Part shown: piece after piece, positions 35,948 to 44,416 of the stretch
How positions within the stretch are numbered: position 1 is the first letter of the stretch
Layout of the letters: every line of letters begins with the position of its first letter
Origin: Flavihumibacter fluminis
GTDB taxonomy: Bacteria > Bacteroidota > Bacteroidia > Chitinophagales > Chitinophagaceae
Length of the DNA: 64,000 nucleotides
Assembly (NCBI RefSeq): GCF_021491375.1
Contig: NZ_JAKEVY010000001.1
Location: 62,001 to 126,000, forward strand
Direction of reading: 5' to 3'
Translations under genes and position numbers: made by a program
Notes under the pieces: model-generated
Told to the model about the DNA's origin: nothing
Seen by the model: only the letters and a program-made list of their open reading frames with translations
The model's database searches: none

Positions 35948-36442
35948 TCAGCTTTTCATATTGATATATTGCAAAGGAATCGCCAGATTCCAGGTTTTGC
36001 TTGCCTGAATGACAGCCTGGAGATCATCGATCTTTTTGCCCGTTACCCGAACGATATCATCCATAATGGCCGCCTGCACTTTCAAATCGCTGTCTTTGAT
36101 CAGCTTCACGATCTTCTTGGCATCTTCCTGCTTGAGGCCATTCCTGACAGGAATTTCCTTTTTCCAGTTCTTTCCGCTTTGATAGCCATCCTTCGCTTCG
36201 AAATCGTAAATATTGGCGTCCAGCCCTTGTTTGATAGAGCGACTGATCAATACATCCAGCACCTGGTTCAGTTTCATTTCACTTTCCACTTCAATAGTTA
36301 GGCGAAATTCCTTTTTATTCAAATCAATCTCAACCGGGGAGCCCTTAAAGTCAAATCGGTTGGTTATTTCCTTTTTTACCGTATTTACAGCATTATCCAG
36401 GGTTTGGATGTCCACTTTACTAACAATGTCAAATGATGCCAT
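35948..36442 (-). CDS. YajQ-family nucleotide-binding protein
   Basis: 164 aa. Starts MASFDIVSKVDIQTLDNAVN and ends ATWNL-type (SKTWNLAIPLQYINM); the core KEITNRFDFKGSPVEIDLNKKEF and QDAKKIVKLIKDSDLKVQAAI-like segments are standard YajQ. Some homologues bind cyclic di-GMP. Independent transcription unit between two terminators or leaders. Confidence 0.95.
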   Translation of the reverse strand: MASFDIVSKVDIQTLDNAVNTVKKEITNRFDFKGSPVEIDLNKKEFRLTIEVESEMKLNQVLDVLISRSIKQGLDANIYDFEAKDGYQSGKNWKKEIPVRNGLKQEDAKKIVKLIKDSDLKVQAAIMDDIVRVTGKKIDDLQAVIQASKTWNLAIPLQYINMKS

Positions 36443-36477
36443 GGCTTGATATTTTCATTACAAGTACAAATGTAAAA

Positions 36478-36503
36478 AAACGTCCTGTAGAAACAGGACG
36501 TTT
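36478..36503 (-). terminator. Strong terminator of the 36.5-39.0 kb receptor gene
   Basis: 11-bp perfect stem AAACGTCCTGT/ACAGGACGTTT with a 4-base loop, followed on the minus strand by an uninterrupted T run, 31 bases after the receptor stop codon. Confidence 0.9.
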
Positions 36504-36534
36504 GAACCTTAAACTAACACTCATAGAGAAAAAA

Positions 36535-38991
36535 CTATTGCTGACTGTTGTTTCCAACACGATTTTGTTCATCTGTTGCACTGCCTGTGCGCCTTCTTTG
36601 AGGGCCTCCATTCGCTTTTCCAAACCGGTAGCTGAAGTTCAATGCGACCCTTCTGTTATCCCACCGGGCGTTAATCCGGGTATCGATATTTCCAAATTGG
36701 GTATAACCGCTGAATCGCATAACAAAAAACGGATCCGTTACGGAAAGTTTGAGTGTACCCTTTGATTTCAGTACCTGCTTGGACAGGCCAAATGAAAACA
36801 TACCCATTGGCCTGGCAATGATCAGGCCGCCATCCTGCATTTTGGTGCGATAAAATCCACTTAGTTCAGCACCCCAGGTTTTGGCGAATTTGAACTGGTT
36901 GTTCACATTGCCCATAAAAGAGGTAATAGATGCATCCAGGGGCGTATTATTTACAAATCCCTCGAAATAGTTGTTAAACAGGTTACCATAGAGAGAAACC
37001 GTCCACCACTTGGTAAGAGGTTGATTGTAGCTGATCGCGATACCAATATTTCTCCGGGTTGCAATATTTTCTTTGGTCTGGAAAGTGACTTTGGTAGTAT
37101 CATTCTGCTTCAGGATATCGTTGATCACATCGGTAGTTCGGGTATAGTTTAATGTAGTATTGATGATTCCTTTATAGTTGTGAGAGAGTTCCACATTATG
37201 AGTGAATTGCGGCTGCAGGTTGGGGTTACCCATCCGGAATGTGTACTGATCAAGGAAAAACTGGAAAGGATTCATGTCCTGGTAATTGGGCCGCTCAATC
37301 CTTCTTCCGTAGTTCGCGGTGAGGGTATTTTTCTCATTTAGTTTATAACTCGCAAATATGGTAGGAAACAGTTGTACGTAGTTTCTTATAAACCGATCAT
37401 TGTTCACGATCTGTTTACCTTTTGCATACGTGTGTTCAAGGCGCAGGCCAGTTTGCAGTGCCCATTTTTTAAACTCTTTGTTATAATTAACATAGGCTGC
37501 ATTAATATTTTCTTCGTAGATAAACTGGTTGGATCTGGAAAGATCCGTTACCCAATCCTTACCGTGATTATCCCATATTCTGAAAGCAGCTTCATTATCG
37601 GTTGTAACATAACTTGATTTAATTCCTGCTTCCAGTTTGGAAGTTTTATTCAATGGATGCACATAATCCGTTTTGAAGCTATAGATCCGGATATCTGAAG
37701 GCAGATCTCCTCTTAATAAAAAGGAATCAGAAACTGTATTCTGTGGGAGTAAATAAGTAAAGTTATCAGAAGTTTGTAAGGCATTGGTACCATACCAGAT
37801 AAAGTCAAGATCTGCTGTAAGTTCACGACCGGTTGTATCCAATCGCTTGCGGAAATTAAAATTGGATCCGAAATTTTTCCAGGTATCCTTATTCAGGCTG
37901 GAGGCAACATTGGATGATTCGGGATCCGATCCGCCATTGTAAATCAACGCCACACTCTTTGCTTTGAATTCTCGCGGATTGTAGGTTCCATTCACCTGAA
38001 AGCCAATGGTCGTCTTTTTGTTTATGGAATATTCCATTCCGGTGCGGAGACTCAGGTTATGGCTATGAAATTTACCTTTGGAAGTCTGATCAAAGACTGA
38101 ACCGATTGTTTCATTCGCTTTAGGCGAAAATTTGCGAACCAGGTCGAGATCATTGAAACCTGCCCAGTAAGAATAACTTAGCGTGCTGAAGATTGTCAGC
38201 TTATCTTTTTTATAGTTGATATTGATGCTATTCGGTGATTTTGGATATACACCCTGCACAAAACCAAGATTGATCGATCCATTAAATCCATTCTGACGAC
38301 CTTTTTTTGTTCTGATATTGATAATGCCGCTGTTACCGGAAGCATCGTATTTGGCAGAGGGCTGGGTCATGATCTCTACGGTTTCCAATTGATTGGATGG
38401 AGTGTTACGCAGCAGGTTAGCCAGATCCTGTCCTCCTAAGTAAGTTTGTTTTCCATCAACCAAAACAATTACTCCCTGCTTGCCTTTAAGACTGATGTTT
38501 CCATCCCGATCAACGGAAACTCCAGGTGCTTTTTCCAACACATCCAGGGCCGTTCCTCCGGCATTTGAAATAAAAGCATCTACATTCACGACGGTTTTAT
38601 CGGCTTTTACTTCCACCATGGGTTTGCGGGCGGTTACTGTTACACCCTGCAGGTTTTTTTCGGCTGCTTTCAGTTGAACTGCTGGCAACTCTACAATTGC
38701 ATTATCGCTTAATTTAACTTCATTGCTGTTAAAGGATTCAAATCCTATAGCTGATACCTGCACTAATATGGCTGCTGCCGGTAATTGAATAATTTCAAAG
38801 TTCCCTTCTTTATCAGTAGTGCCGATTTTTATCAGTTTTTTGGAATTGCTTTCCAGTAAGGTAATGGTAGCCGCTTCAACAGGCTGTCCGGTTGGATCCT
38901 TTACGTTGCCTTTCAATGTGGTTCCCTGCTGGGCCATTACGGTTGTAACAGTAGCCAGGAAAAAAAAGAGGGATTGTATAAATTTTTTCAT
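36535..38991 (-). CDS. TonB-dependent receptor-like outer-membrane beta-barrel protein
   Basis: 818 aa. Signal peptide (IQSLFFFLATVTTVMAQ), a carboxypeptidase-regulatory-like domain (~24-110, LKGNVKDPTGQPVEAATITLL), a plug domain (~115-230, VLEKAPGVSVDRDGNISLKG, then QPSAKYDASGNSGIINI) and an outer-membrane barrel of the OMP_b-brl_3 type ending in VALNFSYRFGKANGG. The short C-terminal extension after the barrel is unusual for a terminal-strand signal. No SusD partner is adjacent, so it is not a SusCD pair. Paralogous to 39212-41692. Confidence 0.9.
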   Translation of the reverse strand: MKKFIQSLFFFLATVTTVMAQQGTTLKGNVKDPTGQPVEAATITLLESNSKKLIKIGTTDKEGNFEIIQLPAAAILVQVSAIGFESFNSNEVKLSDNAIVELPAVQLKAAEKNLQGVTVTARKPMVEVKADKTVVNVDAFISNAGGTALDVLEKAPGVSVDRDGNISLKGKQGVIVLVDGKQTYLGGQDLANLLRNTPSNQLETVEIMTQPSAKYDASGNSGIINIRTKKGRQNGFNGSINLGFVQGVYPKSPNSININYKKDKLTIFSTLSYSYWAGFNDLDLVRKFSPKANETIGSVFDQTSKGKFHSHNLSLRTGMEYSINKKTTIGFQVNGTYNPREFKAKSVALIYNGGSDPESSNVASSLNKDTWKNFGSNFNFRKRLDTTGRELTADLDFIWYGTNALQTSDNFTYLLPQNTVSDSFLLRGDLPSDIRIYSFKTDYVHPLNKTSKLEAGIKSSYVTTDNEAAFRIWDNHGKDWVTDLSRSNQFIYEENINAAYVNYNKEFKKWALQTGLRLEHTYAKGKQIVNNDRFIRNYVQLFPTIFASYKLNEKNTLTANYGRRIERPNYQDMNPFQFFLDQYTFRMGNPNLQPQFTHNVELSHNYKGIINTTLNYTRTTDVINDILKQNDTTKVTFQTKENIATRRNIGIAISYNQPLTKWWTVSLYGNLFNNYFEGFVNNTPLDASITSFMGNVNNQFKFAKTWGAELSGFYRTKMQDGGLIIARPMGMFSFGLSKQVLKSKGTLKLSVTDPFFVMRFSGYTQFGNIDTRINARWDNRRVALNFSYRFGKANGGPQRRRTGSATDEQNRVGNNSQQ

Positions 38992-39120
38992 GTGAAAGGT
39001 TTAATGCGGTTCCGAAATCGAAATTGATATTTCTGTGTAGCTTAAAAAAGTGAATTGGTGCGAACGGTTTAAATCAAGTACGAAAGCGTACGTATTGAAC
39101 TTATCTTGTGAGTAAAGGTT

Positions 39121-39156
39121 TTGTTAAACGCTCCGCTAATGCGGAACGTTTAACAA
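39121..39156 (-). terminator. Hairpin after the upstream receptor gene
   Basis: Ten-bp outer stem TTGTTAAACG/CGTTTAACAA enclosing CCGC/GCGG with a TAAT loop. It lies 56 bases after the stop of the 39212 gene on the minus strand and touches a heptad array. No strong T run, so it may be an RNA-stabilising or weak termination structure. The rest of 38992-39211 shows only a GTACG/CGTAC mini-palindrome near 39079. Confidence 0.6.
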
Positions 39157-39157
39157 A

Positions 39158-39185
39158 GTGAGACGTGAGATGTGAGACGTGAAAA
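39158..39185 (+). repeat. Short heptad array (four units), unpaired
   Basis: GTGAGAC, GTGAGAT, GTGAGAC, GTGAAAA in perfect register, immediately right of the hairpin at 39121-39156. Unlike the other arrays it does not touch a stop codon (the neighbouring stop is TAA at 39212) and points away from the hairpin. Confidence 0.8.
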
Positions 39186-39211
39186 GGTTTAATGGTAATG
39201 GATGAATTCGG

Positions 39212-41692
39212 TTAATTGCTGCCGCCCATTTTTACTCGGTTTAGCTCATCATTGGCTCCACCGATTTTACGACGGGGTTGTGTTCCTTTGATTGGTTTTC
39301 CAAAACGATAAACAAACGAAAGGTTTACTACACGGGTATCACGAAGGTTCATAAAGCTCGCATTGGTTGTCTGGAAATTGATGGTTCCTTTTACTTTCTG
39401 TGTATAGAACATATCTCTTACATTCAGCTTCAGCGTACCTTTTGATTTTAATACCTGTTTGGAAATTCCTGCAGCTGCAGCACCCAGTGGATCAATCAGG
39501 ATTTGTCCCTCTACCCCTTTGCTTCTGTACCAGCCACTGAGTTCCGCACTCCAGCCTTTCTTAAACTTGAACTGGTTGTTGATATTGGCCATGAAAGTAC
39601 CTGCTGATACATCAATGGTTTCATTGTTGAGTTCCCCCTTGAATTGGTTGTAATTATAGTTGGTGTATACAATTGCTGTCCACCATTTTTGAACCGGAAT
39701 TTGCGCGCTCACTGAAATGCCCGCATTCTGACGGGAACCGATATTTCCCTGGCGAACGATTGTTGCATACTCAGGTTCATTGAACTGTGGGTTTCCCTGC
39801 GAAAAGGTTTCACTGAAGAAATCTTTTGTATAACTATAGTTCAGGGTGGTTGTCAGAAAACTGTTATAGGTATGCGTAAATTCTATGTTCTGTGTGAACT
39901 GCGGTTGCAGATAAGGGTTACCACGACCATAAGTATATTTATCCAGGAAAAACAGGAAGGGGTTCAGGTCCTGATAAGCCGGACGATCAATTCTTCTGCC
40001 ATAAGACATTGCCAGTTGGTTTTTATCATTGGCTGCATAACTTACAAACAGTGTAGGAAACAAGCTGCCATAGTTGCGCCTGAAGCTGGAGTCTGCTCTT
40101 TGAGGGTTCCCAAACTGGTAACCTTCATAACTGGTATGTTCGTACCGAAGGCCGGCCTGGATGCCAAATTTTTTGATTTGGCGATTGTAGTTCAGATAAC
40201 CTGCAATAATATTTTCCTTGTAGTCGAAATTATTTGATTTGTCATAATCCGGTACCCATCCACCATTAACCAGGTTCGTATAACCAGCAACGTTATTAGT
40301 ATTTACATAACTGGTTTTTAATCCGGCTTCCATTTTTGCGCCTTTTTTCAATGGCTGGGAATAGTCGATTTTGGCGGAATAAATATCAATATCAATCGGC
40401 AGGCGGCCTCTCAGGTTTTCAACTGTTTTGGGAGACCAGTTAGGGTCATATATGGTGTTTACAAATAACTGTTCGCTATTGGATCCGTAAGTAACATAGT
40501 CCAGGTCAGCAGTCAATTCCCTACCGGTTGAGTCAAACTGATGACGCATGTTCACGTTGATGCTTTTGTTTTTCCAGAGATCCCTGTTGGAACTGGTTGC
40601 AGTTATGATGGAGTCATTCTGGGCAGCGGCATTCATCATGTAGCTGGTATTGAGGCCGGCTTGTTTCTCCGGACTAAAGTTCCCGTTGAGTACGATGCCC
40701 AGTGTAGTTTTCTTACTCAGGAAATAATCCGCACCAATTTTCATGTTATAGTTCTTATTCTCATTCTTCATGAATGAGGTTTGCTCAAAAATGGCGGTTA
40801 GTTCTTTTGAACTGGCATCCGAAAATTTCCGATTGATGTTCAATTCCTGGAAACTGTTCCAGATGCTGTATCCCCCATTGGCAAAAAAATTGAACTTGCC
40901 GGTGCGGTAGTTAAGGTTCAAACTGTTATTTGTTTTCCAGTAAGCACCCTGGCCATAATTAAGGGTTAAGGTGCCATTAAAACCTTTCTGCTTGTTCTTT
41001 TTGGTTTTAATGTTGATAATTCCGGAATTACCGGCTGCATCATATTTGGCAGAAGGATTGGTTACGAGTTCAATCTGATCAATGGAACTGGCTGGCATGG
41101 ATTTCAATAAATTAGCCAGTTGTTCACCGGTAAGATAAGTTGGACGGCCATCCATCATTACCATTACGCTTTGTTTTCCTTTCAGACTGATATTACCGTC
41201 CTTATCGACCATGACACCGGGTGATTTTTCTAGTACTTCCAATGCAGTTGCGCCAACATTGGTAACAGCAGCATCCACATTTACAATAATTTTGTCTATT
41301 TTCTGCTCAATGAACGGTTTGCGATGAACAACCGTAACACCTTGCATTTCACTGGAAGCAGGGTTGAGTTGAACCGATGGCAGTTGAATCGCAGCATTAG
41401 CAGCACTTAATTCAAATTCGGCTGAATACGCTTTTTCATGACCAACAGCTGAATAGAGCAGCAGGTAACGGCCAAAGGACAGGTCCAGGAATTCAAAATT
41501 CCCGGACTTGTCAGTTGATTGCAGCTTCACTGCGGAAGAGTCTTTTGCCTGCAGCACGGTAATGGTAACAGCTTCTGCCGGCTTTTGCTGTTTGTCCGTC
41601 ACATTCCCCTTAACCGAGGTATTGCTTTGGCCCATGCTGACAAAGGATAAGGTGGATAAGGCAACTGTCAGCAGAAAGAGTGTCTTTTTCAT
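39212..41692 (-). CDS. TonB-dependent receptor-like outer-membrane beta-barrel protein (paralogue)
   Basis: 826 aa with the same architecture as its downstream neighbour: signal peptide (LFLLTVALSTLSFVSMGQ), regulatory-like domain (VKGNVTDKQQKPAEAVTITVL), plug (VLEKSPGVMVDKDGNISLKG, NPSAKYDAAGNSGIINIKTK) and barrel (GRRIDRPAYQDLNPFLFFLD; VVNLSFVYRFGKP). The two share whole motifs in order, so they arose by tandem duplication. Ligand unknown. A TACTTTTG box on the minus strand (41749-41742) lies upstream but lacks a well-placed -33 TTG. Confidence 0.9.
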   Translation of the reverse strand: MKKTLFLLTVALSTLSFVSMGQSNTSVKGNVTDKQQKPAEAVTITVLQAKDSSAVKLQSTDKSGNFEFLDLSFGRYLLLYSAVGHEKAYSAEFELSAANAAIQLPSVQLNPASSEMQGVTVVHRKPFIEQKIDKIIVNVDAAVTNVGATALEVLEKSPGVMVDKDGNISLKGKQSVMVMMDGRPTYLTGEQLANLLKSMPASSIDQIELVTNPSAKYDAAGNSGIINIKTKKNKQKGFNGTLTLNYGQGAYWKTNNSLNLNYRTGKFNFFANGGYSIWNSFQELNINRKFSDASSKELTAIFEQTSFMKNENKNYNMKIGADYFLSKKTTLGIVLNGNFSPEKQAGLNTSYMMNAAAQNDSIITATSSNRDLWKNKSINVNMRHQFDSTGRELTADLDYVTYGSNSEQLFVNTIYDPNWSPKTVENLRGRLPIDIDIYSAKIDYSQPLKKGAKMEAGLKTSYVNTNNVAGYTNLVNGGWVPDYDKSNNFDYKENIIAGYLNYNRQIKKFGIQAGLRYEHTSYEGYQFGNPQRADSSFRRNYGSLFPTLFVSYAANDKNQLAMSYGRRIDRPAYQDLNPFLFFLDKYTYGRGNPYLQPQFTQNIEFTHTYNSFLTTTLNYSYTKDFFSETFSQGNPQFNEPEYATIVRQGNIGSRQNAGISVSAQIPVQKWWTAIVYTNYNYNQFKGELNNETIDVSAGTFMANINNQFKFKKGWSAELSGWYRSKGVEGQILIDPLGAAAAGISKQVLKSKGTLKLNVRDMFYTQKVKGTINFQTTNASFMNLRDTRVVNLSFVYRFGKPIKGTQPRRKIGGANDELNRVKMGGSN

Positions 41693-41760
41693 GTCTAAGG
41701 TTCTTTAATTAGTTTGGTACCGTTTAAGGTTAATTACAAGTCAAAAGTAGGTACTATGTT

Positions 41761-41889
41761 ATGCAATGTACATTGTTTTGTGTTGGATGGCTGATTTTAC
41801 TGATTTACGGCAAAAGGCCACATGAACATTGGACGATTGACCCTGGATTTGGTTACAACGTTTTGGGAATTCCTGATGAATGGTGGTAA
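41761..41889 (+). CDS. Small membrane protein, 42 aa
   Basis: ATG to TAA, 42 codons. Residues ~4-16 form a hydrophobic helix (TLFCVGWLILLIY), then a basic turn (GKRPHE) and a strongly protein-like tail (HWTIDPGFGYNVLGIPDEWW). The composition (four Trp, PDEWW end) is improbable for random sequence, and the stop codon overlaps the stem of a strong symmetrical terminator (41888-41927), as expected for a real gene. It is divergent from the receptor gene and convergent with lgt. I do not recognise the family. Confidence 0.55.
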   Translation: MQCTLFCVGWLILLIYGKRPHEHWTIDPGFGYNVLGIPDEWW

Positions 41890-41927
41890 AACAGGAAGAG
41901 CGGCCAAATGACCGCTCTTCCTGTTTT
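41888..41927. terminator. Strong bidirectional terminator
   Basis: 16-bp perfect stem starting AAAACAGGAAGAGCGG, 8-base loop, ending in a T run on the plus strand and, after the complementary A run, on the minus strand. Serves lgt (minus) and the 42-aa ORF (plus). Confidence 0.9.
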
Positions 41928-41940
41928 TGATAAGAATAAA

Positions 41941-43101
41941 TTAGTTCCTGAGCTTTGATGGGTGGGTCTGCTGGTATTTTTTAGCCCAGAACCAGATTAT
42001 AATTCCGGTAATCACCAGCAGGGAAGAGATGATCTCAGCCTGGGTGGGCTGAAATCCGAAAATGTTATACTTGGTATTTACTCTGATTTTTTCAATAAAA
42101 AATCGTTCAATGCCATTGAGCGCCAGGTAAAGTCCAAAAAGTCGCCCTGGAACAGGTATTTTCTTTCTGATGCTCCATAATAGTGCAAATAGTACCAAAC
42201 AGGCGATTGTTTCATAAAACGCGGTAGGATATACGGGTAGAGGCAGTTCGTTGCAATAATTGCCTTCACATCCCGGAATCGGCACTCCTGCATTGATAAC
42301 GTTATGTGGGTAGGTATATGACCATACCCAATCAGGCAACCAGGAATAAGGATTGGGCCGATTGTTAACAATACCCCAGTCACCATCTCCCGCAACCTGG
42401 CAACCAATTCTCCCTATTCCATATGAAAGCATTAGCGCGGGTGCAGCTGAATCACAAAGATGCCGGATGCCGATTTTATGTTTTCGTGCATACCATATAA
42501 TAGCAATAGCAGCACAGATCAAACCCCCATAAAAGGTTAGCCCGCTAAAGGAGAGTAAGGCGCCGATTGGATCGGCTACAAATTCGTTCCAGTTTTCAAG
42601 GTTGTGAAAAATCTTGGCACCGGCAAACCCAAAGAGCGCAGCAAATACCACAAAATCACCAACCCTGTCATGTGGCCAGATTCGTATCACTCTTTTTTCA
42701 GGCTTGGGTAAACGCTGTTTCTGCTTTTCTCTCCATTTTAACCCGGCAAACAATAATCCCAGTAATATGCCCGAGCCCACTGAACCTTGTGAGGAAAATA
42801 TAAACTCCTGGGGATCCTCCGGTCCAAGTACAAAGGCGCCAATGATTTTATACCCCAATAAAAAACCCAGAATAAAATTGGTGATCAATTCCGCAATACT
42901 GGCGGGCTCCCCCACTGTGATAGTTGTTTCTTCATACTGAAGATGTCCCTCCCTGCTTTTTCGTTTAAGCTCAAGAGTTAGTATCCAGGCAGCTCCCAGA
43001 AAAGCAAGCGCAACAAAGAAACCAAAGGAATTGATGAATCGTAATCCGGGCAGATTTACTCCAAACAGATCCTTAAAAGCGTAGTATAAATTGGGATACA
43101 T
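41941..43101 (-). CDS. lgt: Prolipoprotein diacylglyceryl transferase-like
   Basis: 386 aa, longer than the ~290 aa of E. coli Lgt. Seven or more membrane helices; SGLTFYGGLICAAIAIIWYARKH (the H-containing LSFYGG region) and YGIGRIGCQVAGDGDWG correspond to the Lgt signature, and GIERFFIEKIRVN to the C-terminal Arg/Glu motif. The signature is divergent: Asn and Glu of GRxGNFxNGE are replaced (GCQVAGDGD). This form is common in Bacteroidota. Transfers diacylglycerol from phosphatidylglycerol to lipoprotein Cys in the inner membrane. Confidence 0.85.
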   Translation of the reverse strand: MYPNLYYAFKDLFGVNLPGLRFINSFGFFVALAFLGAAWILTLELKRKSREGHLQYEETTITVGEPASIAELITNFILGFLLGYKIIGAFVLGPEDPQEFIFSSQGSVGSGILLGLLFAGLKWREKQKQRLPKPEKRVIRIWPHDRVGDFVVFAALFGFAGAKIFHNLENWNEFVADPIGALLSFSGLTFYGGLICAAIAIIWYARKHKIGIRHLCDSAAPALMLSYGIGRIGCQVAGDGDWGIVNNRPNPYSWLPDWVWSYTYPHNVINAGVPIPGCEGNYCNELPLPVYPTAFYETIACLVLFALLWSIRKKIPVPGRLFGLYLALNGIERFFIEKIRVNTKYNIFGFQPTQAEIISSLLVITGIIIWFWAKKYQQTHPSKLRN

Positions 43102-43165
43102 GAAATGTTGATTAATGGCCTATTTCTGCGCAATGATAAGAAATATGGAGCCGGCAAAAAAATAA

Positions 43166-43185
43166 CCCCTCCTTTTGAGGAGGGG
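43166..43185 (-). terminator. Hairpin terminator after the bacilliredoxin gene
   Basis: CCCCTCC/GGAGGGG stem, 6-base loop; on the minus strand it is followed by a T-rich stretch. Lies 22 bases after the stop codon at 43208. Confidence 0.75.
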
Positions 43186-43207
43186 CTATCTGATATTTTC
43201 TGAAAGC

Positions 43208-43621
43208 TTAACAATATTGCTCAAATGCTGCAATCAGGTTATGGGCAATCATTTGTGCAGAACGACCTTCAATCATATGCCTTTCAATAAAATGCACCAA
43301 CTGGCCATCTTTGAACAAGGCAACTGAAGGGGACGATGGCGGATAGGGCAATAAATGCTCTCTTAATTTGCGAACAGCATCAATATCGAATCCTGCAAAA
43401 CTGGTTGCGAGGTAATCCGGCTTTTTGGGACTGTTATGTACGGCCATTAAAACGCCCGGACGGGCTGTTCCTGCCGAACAACCGCATACGGAGTTAACTA
43501 CCACCAGGGTTGTTCCGGCCTTTTTTAACTGGCTATCTACTTCTTCCGGAGTAAGTAACTCAACAAATCCCTGTTCAGTTAACTCCTCTTTCATGGGCAT
43601 TACTATGTCTGCTGGATACAT
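43208..43621 (-). CDS. BrxA/BrxB-family bacilliredoxin (YphP-like)
   Basis: 137 aa. The CGC active site (C46-G47-C48 in VVVNSVCGCSAGTARPG) and SPSVALFKDGQLVHFIERHMIEGRSAQMIAHNL are diagnostic of the DUF1094/bacilliredoxin family, which reduces mixed disulfides between proteins and bacillithiol. Bacillithiol is known in Bacteroidota. Monocistronic, with its own terminator. Confidence 0.94.
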   Translation of the reverse strand: MYPADIVMPMKEELTEQGFVELLTPEEVDSQLKKAGTTLVVVNSVCGCSAGTARPGVLMAVHNSPKKPDYLATSFAGFDIDAVRKLREHLLPYPPSSPSVALFKDGQLVHFIERHMIEGRSAQMIAHNLIAAFEQYC

Positions 43622-43839
43622 TATGTTGTTTTTTGAATTTGCAAATCTACTTTAAAAACATAAGAATGCTTATTTGGTTTAAATATGTCAATATGGCTGT
43701 TCCTTGTATGTGTTAAGTGTCAAAATGTCCTTTTTGATTTCTTATCTTCTACGGTTGTTTCCAGGAATGGCAGAAAAAAGTGGATGGTATGCGAATTGAT
43801 TACTACTCTTCAAACACAAAAACAATAAAACTAAATAAA

Positions 43840-44274
43840 ATGACTAGAGTAAAATTCAATCAGCCGGCACGTCCTTTCTTTCATTTACTGGATGACTGGT
43901 TCCAGGATTTTCCAGCCCGGAATCCTCGCGAAATGGCAAATGGCGTTCACGCTGTACCGGTTAATATTCTGGAAACTTCTGATGCATACCACCTTGAGTT
44001 AAATGCTCCTGGCAGATTAAAAGAAGAATTTAAAATTCAGGTGGAGAATGGTCTTCTGACTGTTTCCTATGATCAGAAAGAAAGCAAGGAGCAGGAAGGT
44101 GTAAAGCAAATCCGCCGTGAGTTTTCACAGCTTTCGTTCAAACGCAGTTTTACCCTGGACGACAAAATTGATGAAAATGGAATTCAGGCAAAATATGAGC
44201 AGGGCTTACTGAAACTCTATCTTCCTAAAAAGGAAATAGTGGCCAATCAGCCCAAGCAAATTTCAATTCAATAA
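43840..44274 (+). CDS. Small heat-shock protein (Hsp20/alpha-crystallin)
   Basis: 144 aa when started at the ATG at 43840; a longer frame from 43780 adds 20 residues without family character. Alpha-crystallin domain ~35-130: VPVNILETSDAYHLELNAPGRLKEEFKI, VENGLLTVSYDQ, and the conserved GILxxxxPK variant as QGLLKLYLPKK. ATP-independent chaperone. The 218-base upstream gap holds no recognisable TAnnTTTG promoter; a TGTCAAAATGTC imperfect repeat near 43718 could be an operator. Confidence 0.93.
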   Translation: MTRVKFNQPARPFFHLLDDWFQDFPARNPREMANGVHAVPVNILETSDAYHLELNAPGRLKEEFKIQVENGLLTVSYDQKESKEQEGVKQIRREFSQLSFKRSFTLDDKIDENGIQAKYEQGLLKLYLPKKEIVANQPKQISIQ

Positions 44275-44304
44275 GTGTTTCTCATAAGCAGTTGGTTTTG
44301 GTAT

Positions 44305-44330
44305 AGTCCCGATGTTTCTACATCGGGACT
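44305..44330 (+). terminator. Terminator after hsp20
   Basis: Perfect 10-bp stem AGTCCCGATG/CATCGGGACT with a 6-base loop and a following T5, 30 bases after the stop codon. Confidence 0.9.
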
Positions 44331-44416
44331 TTTTCTAACATACTGTTAAACCTATCTCACCGCAAAATGATTTAATATTGCCACGATTTTCAGCATGATC
44401 CTTAAATAACCAGAGA

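Noticed and set aside
43740-43800. Sigma-54 promoter upstream of hsp20
   Set aside because: TGGCA occurs near 43768 but no GC element at the required 10-base spacing.
43686-43829. 47-codon ORF upstream of hsp20
   Set aside because: Composition is not protein-like and no promoter or terminator fits; it overlaps the likely hsp20 leader.
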